From Gemmatimonadota bacterium (GTDB taxonomy: Bacteria > Latescibacterota > UBA2968 > UBA8231), in contig JABJJN010000007.1 in the NCBI GenBank assembly GCA_018660835.1, positions 62,001-126,000 on the forward strand: a stretch of DNA of 64,000 bases, given 5' to 3'. The translations under genes were made by a program, and so were the position numbers. The notes beneath the pieces are model-generated. The model saw nothing but the letters and a program-made list of their open reading frames with translations, had not been told where the DNA came from and did no database searches. Below, one piece after another: positions 26,143 to 34,609 of the stretch (position 1 is its first letter; every line of letters begins with the position of its first letter).

Positions 26143-28509
26143 TCAGTCGTATCGAAGATTGTCTACCGCATTGCCCCGTGCGGCGCGCAGCGCCAGGGGA
26201 CCGACGGCTGCCCAGGCGACAACGAGGACAACAGCGGCGGCACCGAGGAACACGCCAGCACCCAACTGCATGCGAAATGTGAAGAGCTGCAACCAGCTGC
26301 TCATCGCATATCCCGCCAGGGGCGCAGCGAGCACGGAAGCGAGCAGAGCGATGCGCAGGGGCTCTTTCGATAACAACAGTGTGAGTTGCCAGTCACTGGC
26401 ACCGAGACTCTTGCGGATGCCGATCTCTTTGGTTCGACGGGCGATGGCGAACGCGCCCAGGCCAAAGACACCCAGGCAGGTGACGGCAATGGCGAGGCTG
26501 GCGAAGATGCCGATCGTATTGCCGAAGCGCTCCTCCGCCTGATAGGCATTGGCGAAGCGCTGGTCGACGAAGTTGGCGTTGAGGGGCAGGGTCGGAACGT
26601 AGCCCTCCCACGTGCGACGCAGGTGCGCCATCCCACCGGGGATGTCATCTCCATCCAGAAGCACCGACAGCTGGATCGTCCAGCTCGGCTCCGGGAAGAG
26701 GATCAGGGCACGAATCGGCAGGTGGAGTGGCTCGAAGTGGGCGTTCTGCACGACACCGATGACTGTCGCCGTCTTATCTCGATACGGTTCGCCCTGCAGG
26801 TTGTGGTACTGCCACCACGGCGGGGAGCGCCATGTCAGGCTCTGACCCAGTGCCTGCTCTGGCTGCTCGAAGCCGAATTCTCGCAGCATCGTTTCGTTAA
26901 TCAGGCAAACAGCAGCGGACTCCTCCGTGCCATCACTGGCCAATCTGCGCCCGGCGATCACACGGAAACCGTAGATGTCAAAGGAGTTGTGGTCTATCCG
27001 CAGAAGTCGGGCAATGCGATCCTCGTTCTCGTCCATCCCTTCACCACGCCAGGAACCGGGGATCAGTAACGCGGGAGGCAGCTGTGAGGTGATCGTCGTG
27101 CCAAGAATGCGTGGATCTGCTTCAAGGTCGGCGCGCAGGCCGGGTAGCAGCGCCTTGACCTCCTTGTTGTGCATGTGGATCGCCGTGATATGATCGCGGT
27201 TGATGCCAAGATCCTTGGAGCGCATGTACTGCAACTGCTGGTAGACGACGCCAGTGCCGATGATCAAGCCCGCAGCGACGATGAACTGGAATGTCACCAG
27301 GACACCGCGCAGGGTGAGGCCTCCACCAGGTGGTTGTGTATCACCCTTTAGCGCGAAGGCCGGACGATACGACGACATGACGAGGGCCGGGTAGCCGCCG
27401 CCCAACAGTCCGACAACGACGGCGATCCCCAGTGCACCCAGAAGCAACACGGGATTGCTGATGAGACTGAAGGTGAGGTCTTTGCCGACGAAGCTGGCAT
27501 AGGCAGGCAGCAGGAGCCAGGTAGACAACAGCGACAAGAGGAGGGCGATGGCAGCCATCAATATGGATTCGCCAAGAAACTGACTTGCGAGCTGGCTGCG
27601 GTGGGCACCGAGGGCTTTGCGCAAACCGACTTCTCGAGAGCGGGTGGCGCCACGTGCGGTGGTGAGGTTGGTGAAATTGATGCAGGCAATGGTGAGGATG
27701 AAGAAGCCGATGGCGCCAAGACTGTATAGATACGAGACGAGCTCATCATTGAGGTGAAGATCCCGTAGCGCGCTCAAGTGGGGCGTCTGCGCATCAACCG
27801 GCGCTTCACCTATGCTGCGGCGGTAGAAATCCTGCACTTTTTTGGCGAAGGCTACCTGGTCATAGCGGGCCCCCTCATGCAGCAAAACGAAGGTCGCATA
27901 CGTGCGATCTTCTTCGACAAACTCCGATTCCTGCATGGTAATGAGCGACGCCAGTATGCCCATCGGCCAGAAGGTGTTGCGTGGCGAATTCTGCATGACA
28001 CCGGTGATCAGATAGGGAAATTCGTTGTCCCACATCAACGTCTTACCCATGGGATCCTCATCCCCGAAGAAGCGTTCGGCGACTTCTTCACTGATGACCA
28101 TCGTGCGTGGTTGGGTTAACGCCGTTTTCGGATCACCAGCGAGCAGGGAAAAACTGAAGACGTCGAAGACGATCTCTTCGGCGAAGGTAATCCTCTCATA
28201 CAACTGTTGGTCGCCATATACCAGCAGCGGGCGGAAGCTGCGGAAGCGGGCCGTCGCCTCGACCTCTGGGATCTGGGTGGTCAGCTCCTCAGCACTGCGT
28301 GCACCCTTACGACTCAAGCCGTCCCATTCGAGCCGATAGATCCGCTCTGCCTTCTCATGGAAGGCGTCGTACGTGAGTTCGTATTGGATGTCGAGTAGCA
28401 CGAGCAGGCAGCATGTGATGCCCATGGCCAGACCCAGGACATTGAGCATGGCATAGGCGCGTTGCTTGAGCAGGTGCCGCAGGGTGGTGGTCAGGTAGTT
28501 GCGTAACAT
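26143..28509 (-). CDS. FtsX/MacB-type ABC transporter permease
   Basis: The protein has 788 residues from the ATG at 28509 (LRNYLTTTLRHLLKQRAYAMLNVLGLAMGI, the usual N-terminus); an ATG at 28539 adds ten residues. It has the duplicated FtsX layout: N-terminal membrane helix, periplasmic MacB core domain (residues 50-260), three helices with REVGLRKALGAHRSQL, a second helix and periplasmic domain, then three C-terminal helices with KEIGIRKSLGASDWQLT. Such permeases usually work with a separate LolD/MacB-type ATPase in lipoprotein or peptide transport, but none is adjacent. Confidence 0.9.
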   Translation of the reverse strand: MLRNYLTTTLRHLLKQRAYAMLNVLGLAMGITCCLLVLLDIQYELTYDAFHEKAERIYRLEWDGLSRKGARSAEELTTQIPEVEATARFRSFRPLLVYGDQQLYERITFAEEIVFDVFSFSLLAGDPKTALTQPRTMVISEEVAERFFGDEDPMGKTLMWDNEFPYLITGVMQNSPRNTFWPMGILASLITMQESEFVEEDRTYATFVLLHEGARYDQVAFAKKVQDFYRRSIGEAPVDAQTPHLSALRDLHLNDELVSYLYSLGAIGFFILTIACINFTNLTTARGATRSREVGLRKALGAHRSQLASQFLGESILMAAIALLLSLLSTWLLLPAYASFVGKDLTFSLISNPVLLLGALGIAVVVGLLGGGYPALVMSSYRPAFALKGDTQPPGGGLTLRGVLVTFQFIVAAGLIIGTGVVYQQLQYMRSKDLGINRDHITAIHMHNKEVKALLPGLRADLEADPRILGTTITSQLPPALLIPGSWRGEGMDENEDRIARLLRIDHNSFDIYGFRVIAGRRLASDGTEESAAVCLINETMLREFGFEQPEQALGQSLTWRSPPWWQYHNLQGEPYRDKTATVIGVVQNAHFEPLHLPIRALILFPEPSWTIQLSVLLDGDDIPGGMAHLRRTWEGYVPTLPLNANFVDQRFANAYQAEERFGNTIGIFASLAIAVTCLGVFGLGAFAIARRTKEIGIRKSLGASDWQLTLLLSKEPLRIALLASVLAAPLAGYAMSSWLQLFTFRMQLGAGVFLGAAAVVLVVAWAAVGPLALRAARGNAVDNLRYD

Positions 28510-28595
28510 GGGGCCGAAAACAGGCACTGACGGTGGCACTATTGCAAGGAAAAATGACAGTTCTGGCGCGAACCGGGGAACCCAGAAGTGTGGAG

Positions 28596-29402
28596 TCAGC
28601 TACCCGTCGATGCGTAGTGTCTGATGCCAAATCGCCAGAATCCAAGAGACACGAAGAGAAAAGCGATCCCGATGGCTGGTGAGAGCCACTGGAATAGTGG
28701 CGTGCTACCGAGGGTGTCTTCGCGGCCGAGAATGGCGATGGCGGGGTAGTAACTGACGCAGGCAAGGGGGATGATGTAGGTGAAAAGGCGACGGAACCAC
28801 TCGGTGTAGATCACCAGTGGATACTGTGCCGTGGCGACACCACCATAGGTGACGGCGCTAACAATCTCGAGGGTCTCCGTCGTCCAGAACGCGATGGTCG
28901 CCTGCAAAACGGTGAGGCCATAGAACAGACAGGCACCGCCGATGATGGTGAACACAACCAGACCGAGACGAGCGATCGTCCAGTCGATCTCCAGAGTCGC
29001 TGACGCCCAGCCCAGCACGAGTAGGCCCTGAGACAGGCGACCGATGCGGCGCAAGGTGAACTCGTAGCCGGCGAGCTGCAAGACGGTGGAGCGTGGGCGC
29101 AGGAGCAGGCGGTCGAAGTCACCTCCTTTCACCATCGTGTGGAACATATCGAAGCCGCGTGAGGTGGCGTCGGCAATGGCAAAGGCGATGTTGATCAGAC
29201 CATAGAACAAGGCGACCTCTGGCAGCGTCCAACCGCGCAGACTACCAAAGCGATCGAAGAGGACCCAGACACCAAAGAATTCGATGCCCGTCATCATGAA
29301 ATGGCCAACTGTCAACATGACGAAGGAGGATCGATACTGCATCTGGCTGCGCATGGAGACGCCGATGTATGCCAGGTAGAGTCGCAGATTGTCGAGCATC
29401 AT
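28596..29402 (-). CDS. ABC-2 family transporter permease, subunit 2
   Basis: The protein has 268 residues with about six membrane helices (MMTGIEFFGVWVLFDRFG, GLINIAFAIADATSRGFD, RLGLVVFTIIGGACLFYG, ACVSYYPAIAILGRED). It matches the ABC-2 permease family that occurs as two permease genes plus an ATPase. The start codon overlaps the preceding stop (TGATG), with GGAGG seven bases earlier. It completes a three-gene exporter with the two genes upstream. Confidence 0.88.
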   Translation of the reverse strand: MMLDNLRLYLAYIGVSMRSQMQYRSSFVMLTVGHFMMTGIEFFGVWVLFDRFGSLRGWTLPEVALFYGLINIAFAIADATSRGFDMFHTMVKGGDFDRLLLRPRSTVLQLAGYEFTLRRIGRLSQGLLVLGWASATLEIDWTIARLGLVVFTIIGGACLFYGLTVLQATIAFWTTETLEIVSAVTYGGVATAQYPLVIYTEWFRRLFTYIIPLACVSYYPAIAILGREDTLGSTPLFQWLSPAIGIAFLFVSLGFWRFGIRHYASTGS

Positions 29403-30193
29403 CAGCCTCCCTGGACCACGAGACTGCGAGTTCCTCGACCCAACAGCCAGCGCCCGAACCCGATCAGAGCGACCGTCCACAGAGCCTGCCGCAGCAGAAT
29501 ACCACCAAGGGCATCGGTTGGCAGGTTGCCCGAGTAGATCCGCAGAGGTAGATCCATGAGTCCGGCGAAGGGCTGCCACATGAGAAAGGGCTGCAACCAG
29601 TCCGGGAACAGTGCCAGAGGCACGACCATACCCGACAACACGACAATCATCACGGACAAAAGCTGCGCAGTACCCTCCCCGGCGATCGTCCACAGGACGG
29701 TGATGTTTGTCAGCGTCGAGATCGCTCCGGACAGCAGAAGCGCACCCAGCAGCGCCACCAGGCATGCGACGCCGGCTTCAACTGAAGCGGGGGGGCGCAG
29801 GTCGAAGATCAGCGCTGCCAGCAGCAATAGGGGCGCAGCACGCAACATCACCGGTGCCAGTCGCGAAGCCAGGGCACGGGCATACCAGAACGCATAGAGG
29901 TCGACGGGGCGTGTCAGTTCATAGACGACAGTGCCGGAGCGTACCATCCCTCTGATTTCGCCGTCGATCCATATGGGCAAAAGAGTGAGCGTCGCCTGAC
30001 TGAGCCAGATATAGTCGACGACTTCAGCTCCGCTCATTGGCTGCACACCGGTGGCGTTCAGGTAGAAGGCCTGGAGAATCATGATGCGGATCAGGCCGAA
30101 GACCAGTTGGGTACCAACCCCCGCCAGCGCAGCAGCTCGATACTGCAGCAACATGCGCACACGGGCGCTAAAGAGGGCGACGTAGGCGCTCAC
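29402..30193 (-). CDS. ABC-2 family transporter permease, subunit 1
   Basis: The protein has 263 residues with six predicted membrane helices, and starts SAYVALFSARVRMLLQYRAAALAGVGTQLVFG. The motif GTVVYELTRPVDLYAFWYAR between helices is typical of this ABC-2 group. The GTG start overlaps the ATPase stop (GTGA), so the subunits are made in step. Substrate unknown; exporters of this type move drugs, lipids or glycans. Confidence 0.88.
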   Translation of the reverse strand: MSAYVALFSARVRMLLQYRAAALAGVGTQLVFGLIRIMILQAFYLNATGVQPMSGAEVVDYIWLSQATLTLLPIWIDGEIRGMVRSGTVVYELTRPVDLYAFWYARALASRLAPVMLRAAPLLLLAALIFDLRPPASVEAGVACLVALLGALLLSGAISTLTNITVLWTIAGEGTAQLLSVMIVVLSGMVVPLALFPDWLQPFLMWQPFAGLMDLPLRIYSGNLPTDALGGILLRQALWTVALIGFGRWLLGRGTRSLVVQGG

Positions 30194-31179
30194 GTCGATG
30201 TCGTGTTGCGAGCATAGAGATCGGCGATGAGCTCTTCAATCGGTGGATGCTCGACGAAGAGGTCGCGCACGGCATGGCTTGCTGTGATGCGGCCGATCAA
30301 ATCGGGTGTCGACACACGAGCAGGGTCGTAGCGCAGATGAACACGATGCCCCTCACGCTCGACGAGTGTCGCATCCGGGTCGTCGATGGTGGCACCCTCA
30401 TGCTCGAGGTCGATGATGAGCCGGCGCTCACTCGTGACCGTAGCTCGCAAGTCAGACAAGGATCCGTCTGAGAGGATGCGACCGTCGCCGATGACCAAAA
30501 CACGACTGCACAGGGCTTCGATATCGTCCATGTCGTGGGTCGTGAGAATGACCGTGGTGCCGCGTTCCTCGTTGAGGCGACGCACGAAGTCGCGCACCGC
30601 GAGTTTGGACACGGCATCGAGGCCGATGGTGGGCTCATCGAGGAAGAGCAACTGGGGTGCATGCAGAAGCGCGGCGGCCAGGTCGCAGCGCATGCGTTGT
30701 CCGAGGGACAACTGGCGCACGGGTGTGTCCAGAAAGGGTCCCAGATCGAGCAAGTCGATCAGCTCCGTGCGGCGTTGGTGATAGGCAGCATGGGGTACGG
30801 CATAGATGGCGCGCAGCAGGTCGAAAGATTCCATCACGGGCAGGTCCCACCACAACTGCGTGCGCTGACCGAAGACCACGCCGATCTGTGCGACGTGGGC
30901 CATACGATCCTCCCACGGTATTCGACCGAGGATCTCACAGCGGCCTTCATCGGGTACCAGGATCCCTGCCAGTGTTTTTACTGTCGTCGATTTGCCGGCA
31001 CCATTGGGACCGATGTAGCCGACAAGCTCACCGGGTTGCAGGGCAAAGGAGATCCCGTCGAGGGCGCGCAGCGTGCGATAGCGGCGATGCGCGACACCAC
31101 GAATTGCGCCCCACATTCCGGGGGAGCGCTCGGCGATTCGATAGGTCTTCACGAGGTTTTCGACGACAATCTGGCTCAA
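30190..31179 (-). CDS. ABC transporter ATP-binding protein of the ABC-2 exporter
   Basis: The TTG at 31179, seven bases after a perfect GGAGGAG, starts SQIVVENLVKTYRI and gives 329 residues. Walker A is GPNGAGKST, the signature LSLGQRMRCDLAAALL, Walker B LLFLDEPTIGLD, and the switch TTHDMDD. A C-terminal domain (RRLIIDLEHEGATIDD onward) probably has a regulatory or dimer role. It heads the operon with both permeases. It is most like NatA/CcmA-type exporters for which the cargo is not known. Confidence 0.92.
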   Translation of the reverse strand: MSQIVVENLVKTYRIAERSPGMWGAIRGVAHRRYRTLRALDGISFALQPGELVGYIGPNGAGKSTTVKTLAGILVPDEGRCEILGRIPWEDRMAHVAQIGVVFGQRTQLWWDLPVMESFDLLRAIYAVPHAAYHQRRTELIDLLDLGPFLDTPVRQLSLGQRMRCDLAAALLHAPQLLFLDEPTIGLDAVSKLAVRDFVRRLNEERGTTVILTTHDMDDIEALCSRVLVIGDGRILSDGSLSDLRATVTSERRLIIDLEHEGATIDDPDATLVEREGHRVHLRYDPARVSTPDLIGRITASHAVRDLFVEHPPIEELIADLYARNTTST

Positions 31180-31317
31180 GGACAGTCTCCTCCAAGTCCC
31201 ATGCGAGTCTATGCGATCGTCTCGCAAGACGAACGATCGCCGCGCAGATCATATGGCAAAGACTGATACATCGGCAATCGCCCGAGGTGCCGCAGCCGCA
31301 AATGGTCGTAATCGCCT

Positions 31318-33645
31318 CTATGGAGTCGTCTTTGTGGCTCCTGCAACGACGAGTCGCTCGGTGATGTGTGCGTGTTCCTTCATCTCCGCCCAATACAGTG
31401 GGGTTGTGTTCGCCTGACCATTCCCACCGTCTACTGCCGCACCTCGTTGCAGAAGCAGATCAACCATCTCGACATCGCCCTCCGCTGCGGCCCAGCCCAG
31501 AGGGCTCGAGTGGCGGTCGCAGTCGAGGGCCTCGATGTCGGCGCCGTGCTCGAGCAGAAGATCAACGACTGCGGCGCGGTCTGGGTGGTCGCGAAGTCTG
31601 CCCTTGGCCATGAAGTGCAGCAGGGTCATGCCATGTCCATAAGAGGAATCCGCCGACGACGAGGCCGTCGCATCTGCTCCATGGTCGAGGAGTCTGCCCA
31701 TGATGGCCAAGGGGTTGCCGATTCCCGGCAGGCCGCCATTGCAAGCTGCCTTGAGGGGATCGAAGGGATGGATCTCAGGCTCGTATTGCAGGATCAGCTC
31801 TACCACATCGAGACGACCCGTGCCGACACAATGCGACAGCATGCTGTTGGGTCCCTGAAGAGGCAGCTTGCCGTCCGCATCACTTTCTTCCTTCAGGCGG
31901 GCGGCAATGCGCTCCAGGCTGCCTTCGCCCACGTAGCGTGCCAGCACCTCAATGGGGGCTTTGGCTCCACGTGATTCTAGTAGTTCAATGACTTGCGCGT
32001 GATCGTTTTGATACGCCGTTTTCAGCGGTGTCCCTGTAGACTCGATGTAGGTATCAGGATGGGCTCCCGCATCCAGCAGGATCTGGCAGATTTCCAGATA
32101 GCCATGGGTCGCCGCCGAGTACAGGGGACCACTCTTGCCGACATGGACGGTGTCATCGCTGTTGCGGTGGCGGACGGTGCCATCTGGATCGGCGCCTGCG
32201 TCGAGGAGCAATCGAACCGTTTCTGCAGAGCCGGCGAGCGCTGCGAAGCTGCAGGCTATGCTGAAGCCCTCGGCACTGAAGAATTCCGTTGGATCGTCGC
32301 CCGCCTGCTCGAGGAAGTAACGGACGACGTCGACATGCCCTCCACGTGCAGCGGCACCGATCGGGTCGCGGTAGGGGCGCGTGAAGTGTACCGGGCGCAA
32401 AGGGCGATCGACAGGGGGTGTCGGATACCCGAGTTCCTCTACCAGTGATTTCGCACGCTCGAGGTCGCCCAGGGAGGATGCGACATAGATATCGACCTCG
32501 GCGCCGCGCTCGACGAGTAGTTGCGCCATGGGCCAGTCAGGGTCTTGTTGGTCGAGGGCCAGGGTCACCGGCCGGGGGAAGAGCCGACTTTCCTTCGCAT
32601 CGACAGGGGTACCGTGGTCGAGCAACTGCTGGGCGATGTCTTGCCGGCGTTTCTGAACGGCCACCTGCAAAGGCGTGCGGCCGTCCTCATCTGTGCCGTC
32701 GAGTAGGGCCGTCTGCAGCAGCTTCGCGATAGCGATATCATCTTCGGCCTCGATGGCCTGACACAGTTCAGCAGCTCCGTCATCCTTGCCCAATCGAGCG
32801 CTGAAACGCTCGAATACGTCGACGACTTCCTGATAACCACGCTCTCTGGCCTGCTCGACAGGTCGCGGCTGATAGTGGGCATAGGTTGGATCGGCGCCGG
32901 CCTCGAGTAAGATCTGCACGATCTCAGGGTGTCCTGCGAGGGCGGCGTCGTTCAGTGGTCTGGCGCCGCCATGATGCAAGCGCAGAAGATCCGGCCGTTC
33001 CTCGACGAGGGCTCGAACGCGAGCGATGTCGCCGGCGTCGATTGCCGTGCGCAAACCCACGAGATTGACGAAGTGTTCGTCGCGGGAGGGTGCGGCATCT
33101 TGTAGTCCCTTTTTCGCCATGGTAAGTAACTCTCCTGAAAGACGCCGACGTGATGAGCGCAGGCGATTGTTGACGGTAGTCAGCGGGATTCCCAGAAAGT
33201 CAGAGATTTCCTGGTGGGTGTAGGTACCCATATAGGAGAGGTTTGTGATCATTCGCTCTTCAGCGGGAAGACTGCTGATCGCCGTGCCGAGCCATTGCTC
33301 GAGTTCTTGTTGCTCGAGCCGTTGTGCTGGATCAGGTTCCGGCGATGTGAGCAGCAGCGCCTCAGGCGCAGTGGGCGTTTCTTGCCGTTGTCGTTGGAAA
33401 CGGTCACAGTGCTTGTACAGAACTCGACGAAACCAACTGGGGAAGGCCTGCGGCACCTCGAGAGAATCCAGGGCGCCGAGGGCAGCGACAAAGGCATCCT
33501 GTGCGGCGTCCTCGGCTGCATGGAAGTCCCCCAGAACGGAGTAGGCGTAGCCTACTGCTATGTCCTGAAATCGACGTACGAGTTCTTCCCGAGCATCGGC
33601 CTGACGCTCCTGGGCCCGAAGTACCAGTGATATGAGATCTTCCAC
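31318..33645 (-). CDS. ECF-type sigma factor fused to an ankyrin-repeat domain, second copy
   Basis: The GTG at 33645 (GGAG five bases upstream) gives 775 residues; an earlier in-frame ATG at 33894 adds unrelated sequence. Region 2 (residues 15-85: LVRRFQDIAVGYAYSVLG, AEDAAQDAFVAAL, WFRRVLYKHCDRF) and region 4 (110-165: YTHQEISDFLGIPLTTVNNRLRSSRRRL) are intact. After the linker AKKGLQDAAPSRDEHFVNLV, about 590 residues of ankyrin repeats follow (GHPEIVQILLEAGADP, ETVRLLLDAGADPDG, VVDLLLEHGADIEALD, SSPLGWAAAEGDVEMVDLLLQRGA). The layout and the C-terminal block closely match the protein at 10438. No anti-sigma gene is nearby. Confidence 0.92.
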   Translation of the reverse strand: MEDLISLVLRAQERQADAREELVRRFQDIAVGYAYSVLGDFHAAEDAAQDAFVAALGALDSLEVPQAFPSWFRRVLYKHCDRFQRQRQETPTAPEALLLTSPEPDPAQRLEQQELEQWLGTAISSLPAEERMITNLSYMGTYTHQEISDFLGIPLTTVNNRLRSSRRRLSGELLTMAKKGLQDAAPSRDEHFVNLVGLRTAIDAGDIARVRALVEERPDLLRLHHGGARPLNDAALAGHPEIVQILLEAGADPTYAHYQPRPVEQARERGYQEVVDVFERFSARLGKDDGAAELCQAIEAEDDIAIAKLLQTALLDGTDEDGRTPLQVAVQKRRQDIAQQLLDHGTPVDAKESRLFPRPVTLALDQQDPDWPMAQLLVERGAEVDIYVASSLGDLERAKSLVEELGYPTPPVDRPLRPVHFTRPYRDPIGAAARGGHVDVVRYFLEQAGDDPTEFFSAEGFSIACSFAALAGSAETVRLLLDAGADPDGTVRHRNSDDTVHVGKSGPLYSAATHGYLEICQILLDAGAHPDTYIESTGTPLKTAYQNDHAQVIELLESRGAKAPIEVLARYVGEGSLERIAARLKEESDADGKLPLQGPNSMLSHCVGTGRLDVVELILQYEPEIHPFDPLKAACNGGLPGIGNPLAIMGRLLDHGADATASSSADSSYGHGMTLLHFMAKGRLRDHPDRAAVVDLLLEHGADIEALDCDRHSSPLGWAAAEGDVEMVDLLLQRGAAVDGGNGQANTTPLYWAEMKEHAHITERLVVAGATKTTP

Positions 33646-33669
33646 ATCATCTCCGCGAGTCTGATCAAC

Positions 33670-33687
33670 CTCTCTTACAAAAGAGAG
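33670..33687 (-). promoter_or_regulatory. Inverted repeat in the leader of the sigma-ankyrin gene
   Basis: CTCTCTT and AAGAGAG are separated by four bases, 25 bases before the GTG start. It could be an operator or an RNA hairpin affecting translation. Confidence 0.4.
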
Positions 33688-33763
33688 ACCCACCTGTGCT
33701 GACAAACTGGTAGAGGTATTCTCAGATGCGATGATCACCCACTGGCACGAGGAGTGCCTGGCC

Positions 33764-34609
33764 TCACCCGGTCGTGTCAGGCAGTACGTCGAAGGTGAAT
33801 CGAGATCCGTGGAGTGCCGTAAAGATCCCAAGCCCACCCTCGATATTGCTGGGCGGCTCTTCGAGATCCTGCGGGTCCTGTGTGCCAAACTCAAACAACT
33901 GCCCGTATTCGTCGTTCAGTCGATACACGGTGACTGACCAGCTGCCATATGTACCCAACTGCAGAGAATTCACGTCTGTCGACGTACTCCGTGTTGGCTG
34001 TTGTTGCAACGTTGGCAGGGAGAAATCGTCGCCGAGACCGCGGTCGATGACCATGGCGTCGGGATCTTCGGATGCAACAAATACCTGGTGGTAAGCACCA
34101 CCCTCATTGTTCCAAGTGACGGTCAATGCTGCATCGCTGCCGCGACCGAATCCACCGCCGAAGCCGCCACCAAAGCCATCCCCATCAGAAGCAGAGGCGA
34201 TGTAGATCTGTGTCGTCGACAGTGCAACCTGCACAGGGGCGGGCGGTACCTGGGTCAAGGCGGTGACGACACCATCATCGTGCACGACGCGTAGTTCAAA
34301 CAGATCACCCGCTGCAACAGTCAGATCTGAGCCCAGATAGCCATAGGTGCCACTGTCGTCGATTGCCTCTAACGGGAAGTTGTCCTGATCACGAATCAGT
34401 GTCACCTGGATATCGCTGAGTGCTACACTGGTCTGGGTGGCATCGAGGGAAACCGACTGGGTCAGACGGATGTTGTCGACGGGCTCGCCGGCGAACAAAT
34501 ATCCCTGCACAACGACGAGCTGGTCCTCACCAGCGAGAGGGCCGGTATCACTACCGCAGCCACAGATCACGACAGCCGCGAACACAGCAGATATCCATCG
34601 ATTTCTCAT
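33764..34609 (-). CDS. DUF4249 family lipoprotein
   Basis: The protein has 281 residues, with a lipoprotein signal ending VVICGC. Beta-rich segments and the late NIEGGLGIFTALHGS stretch match DUF4249, a Bacteroidota-type outer-membrane lipoprotein encoded next to TonB receptors. A Gly-rich repeat (GFGGGFGGGFG, about residues 147-157) interrupts the domain and is unusual. The ATG overlaps the receptor stop (ATGA), so the two are probably partners at the outer membrane. Confidence 0.85.
   Translation of the reverse strand: MRNRWISAVFAAVVICGCGSDTGPLAGEDQLVVVQGYLFAGEPVDNIRLTQSVSLDATQTSVALSDIQVTLIRDQDNFPLEAIDDSGTYGYLGSDLTVAAGDLFELRVVHDDGVVTALTQVPPAPVQVALSTTQIYIASASDGDGFGGGFGGGFGRGSDAALTVTWNNEGGAYHQVFVASEDPDAMVIDRGLGDDFSLPTLQQQPTRSTSTDVNSLQLGTYGSWSVTVYRLNDEYGQLFEFGTQDPQDLEEPPSNIEGGLGIFTALHGSRFTFDVLPDTTG

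Noticed and set aside
28596..29765. ABC-2 permease extended to an upstream ATG at 29765
   Set aside because: The extra 121 residues overlap the other permease and have no similarity; the TGATG start at 29402 with GGAGG fits.
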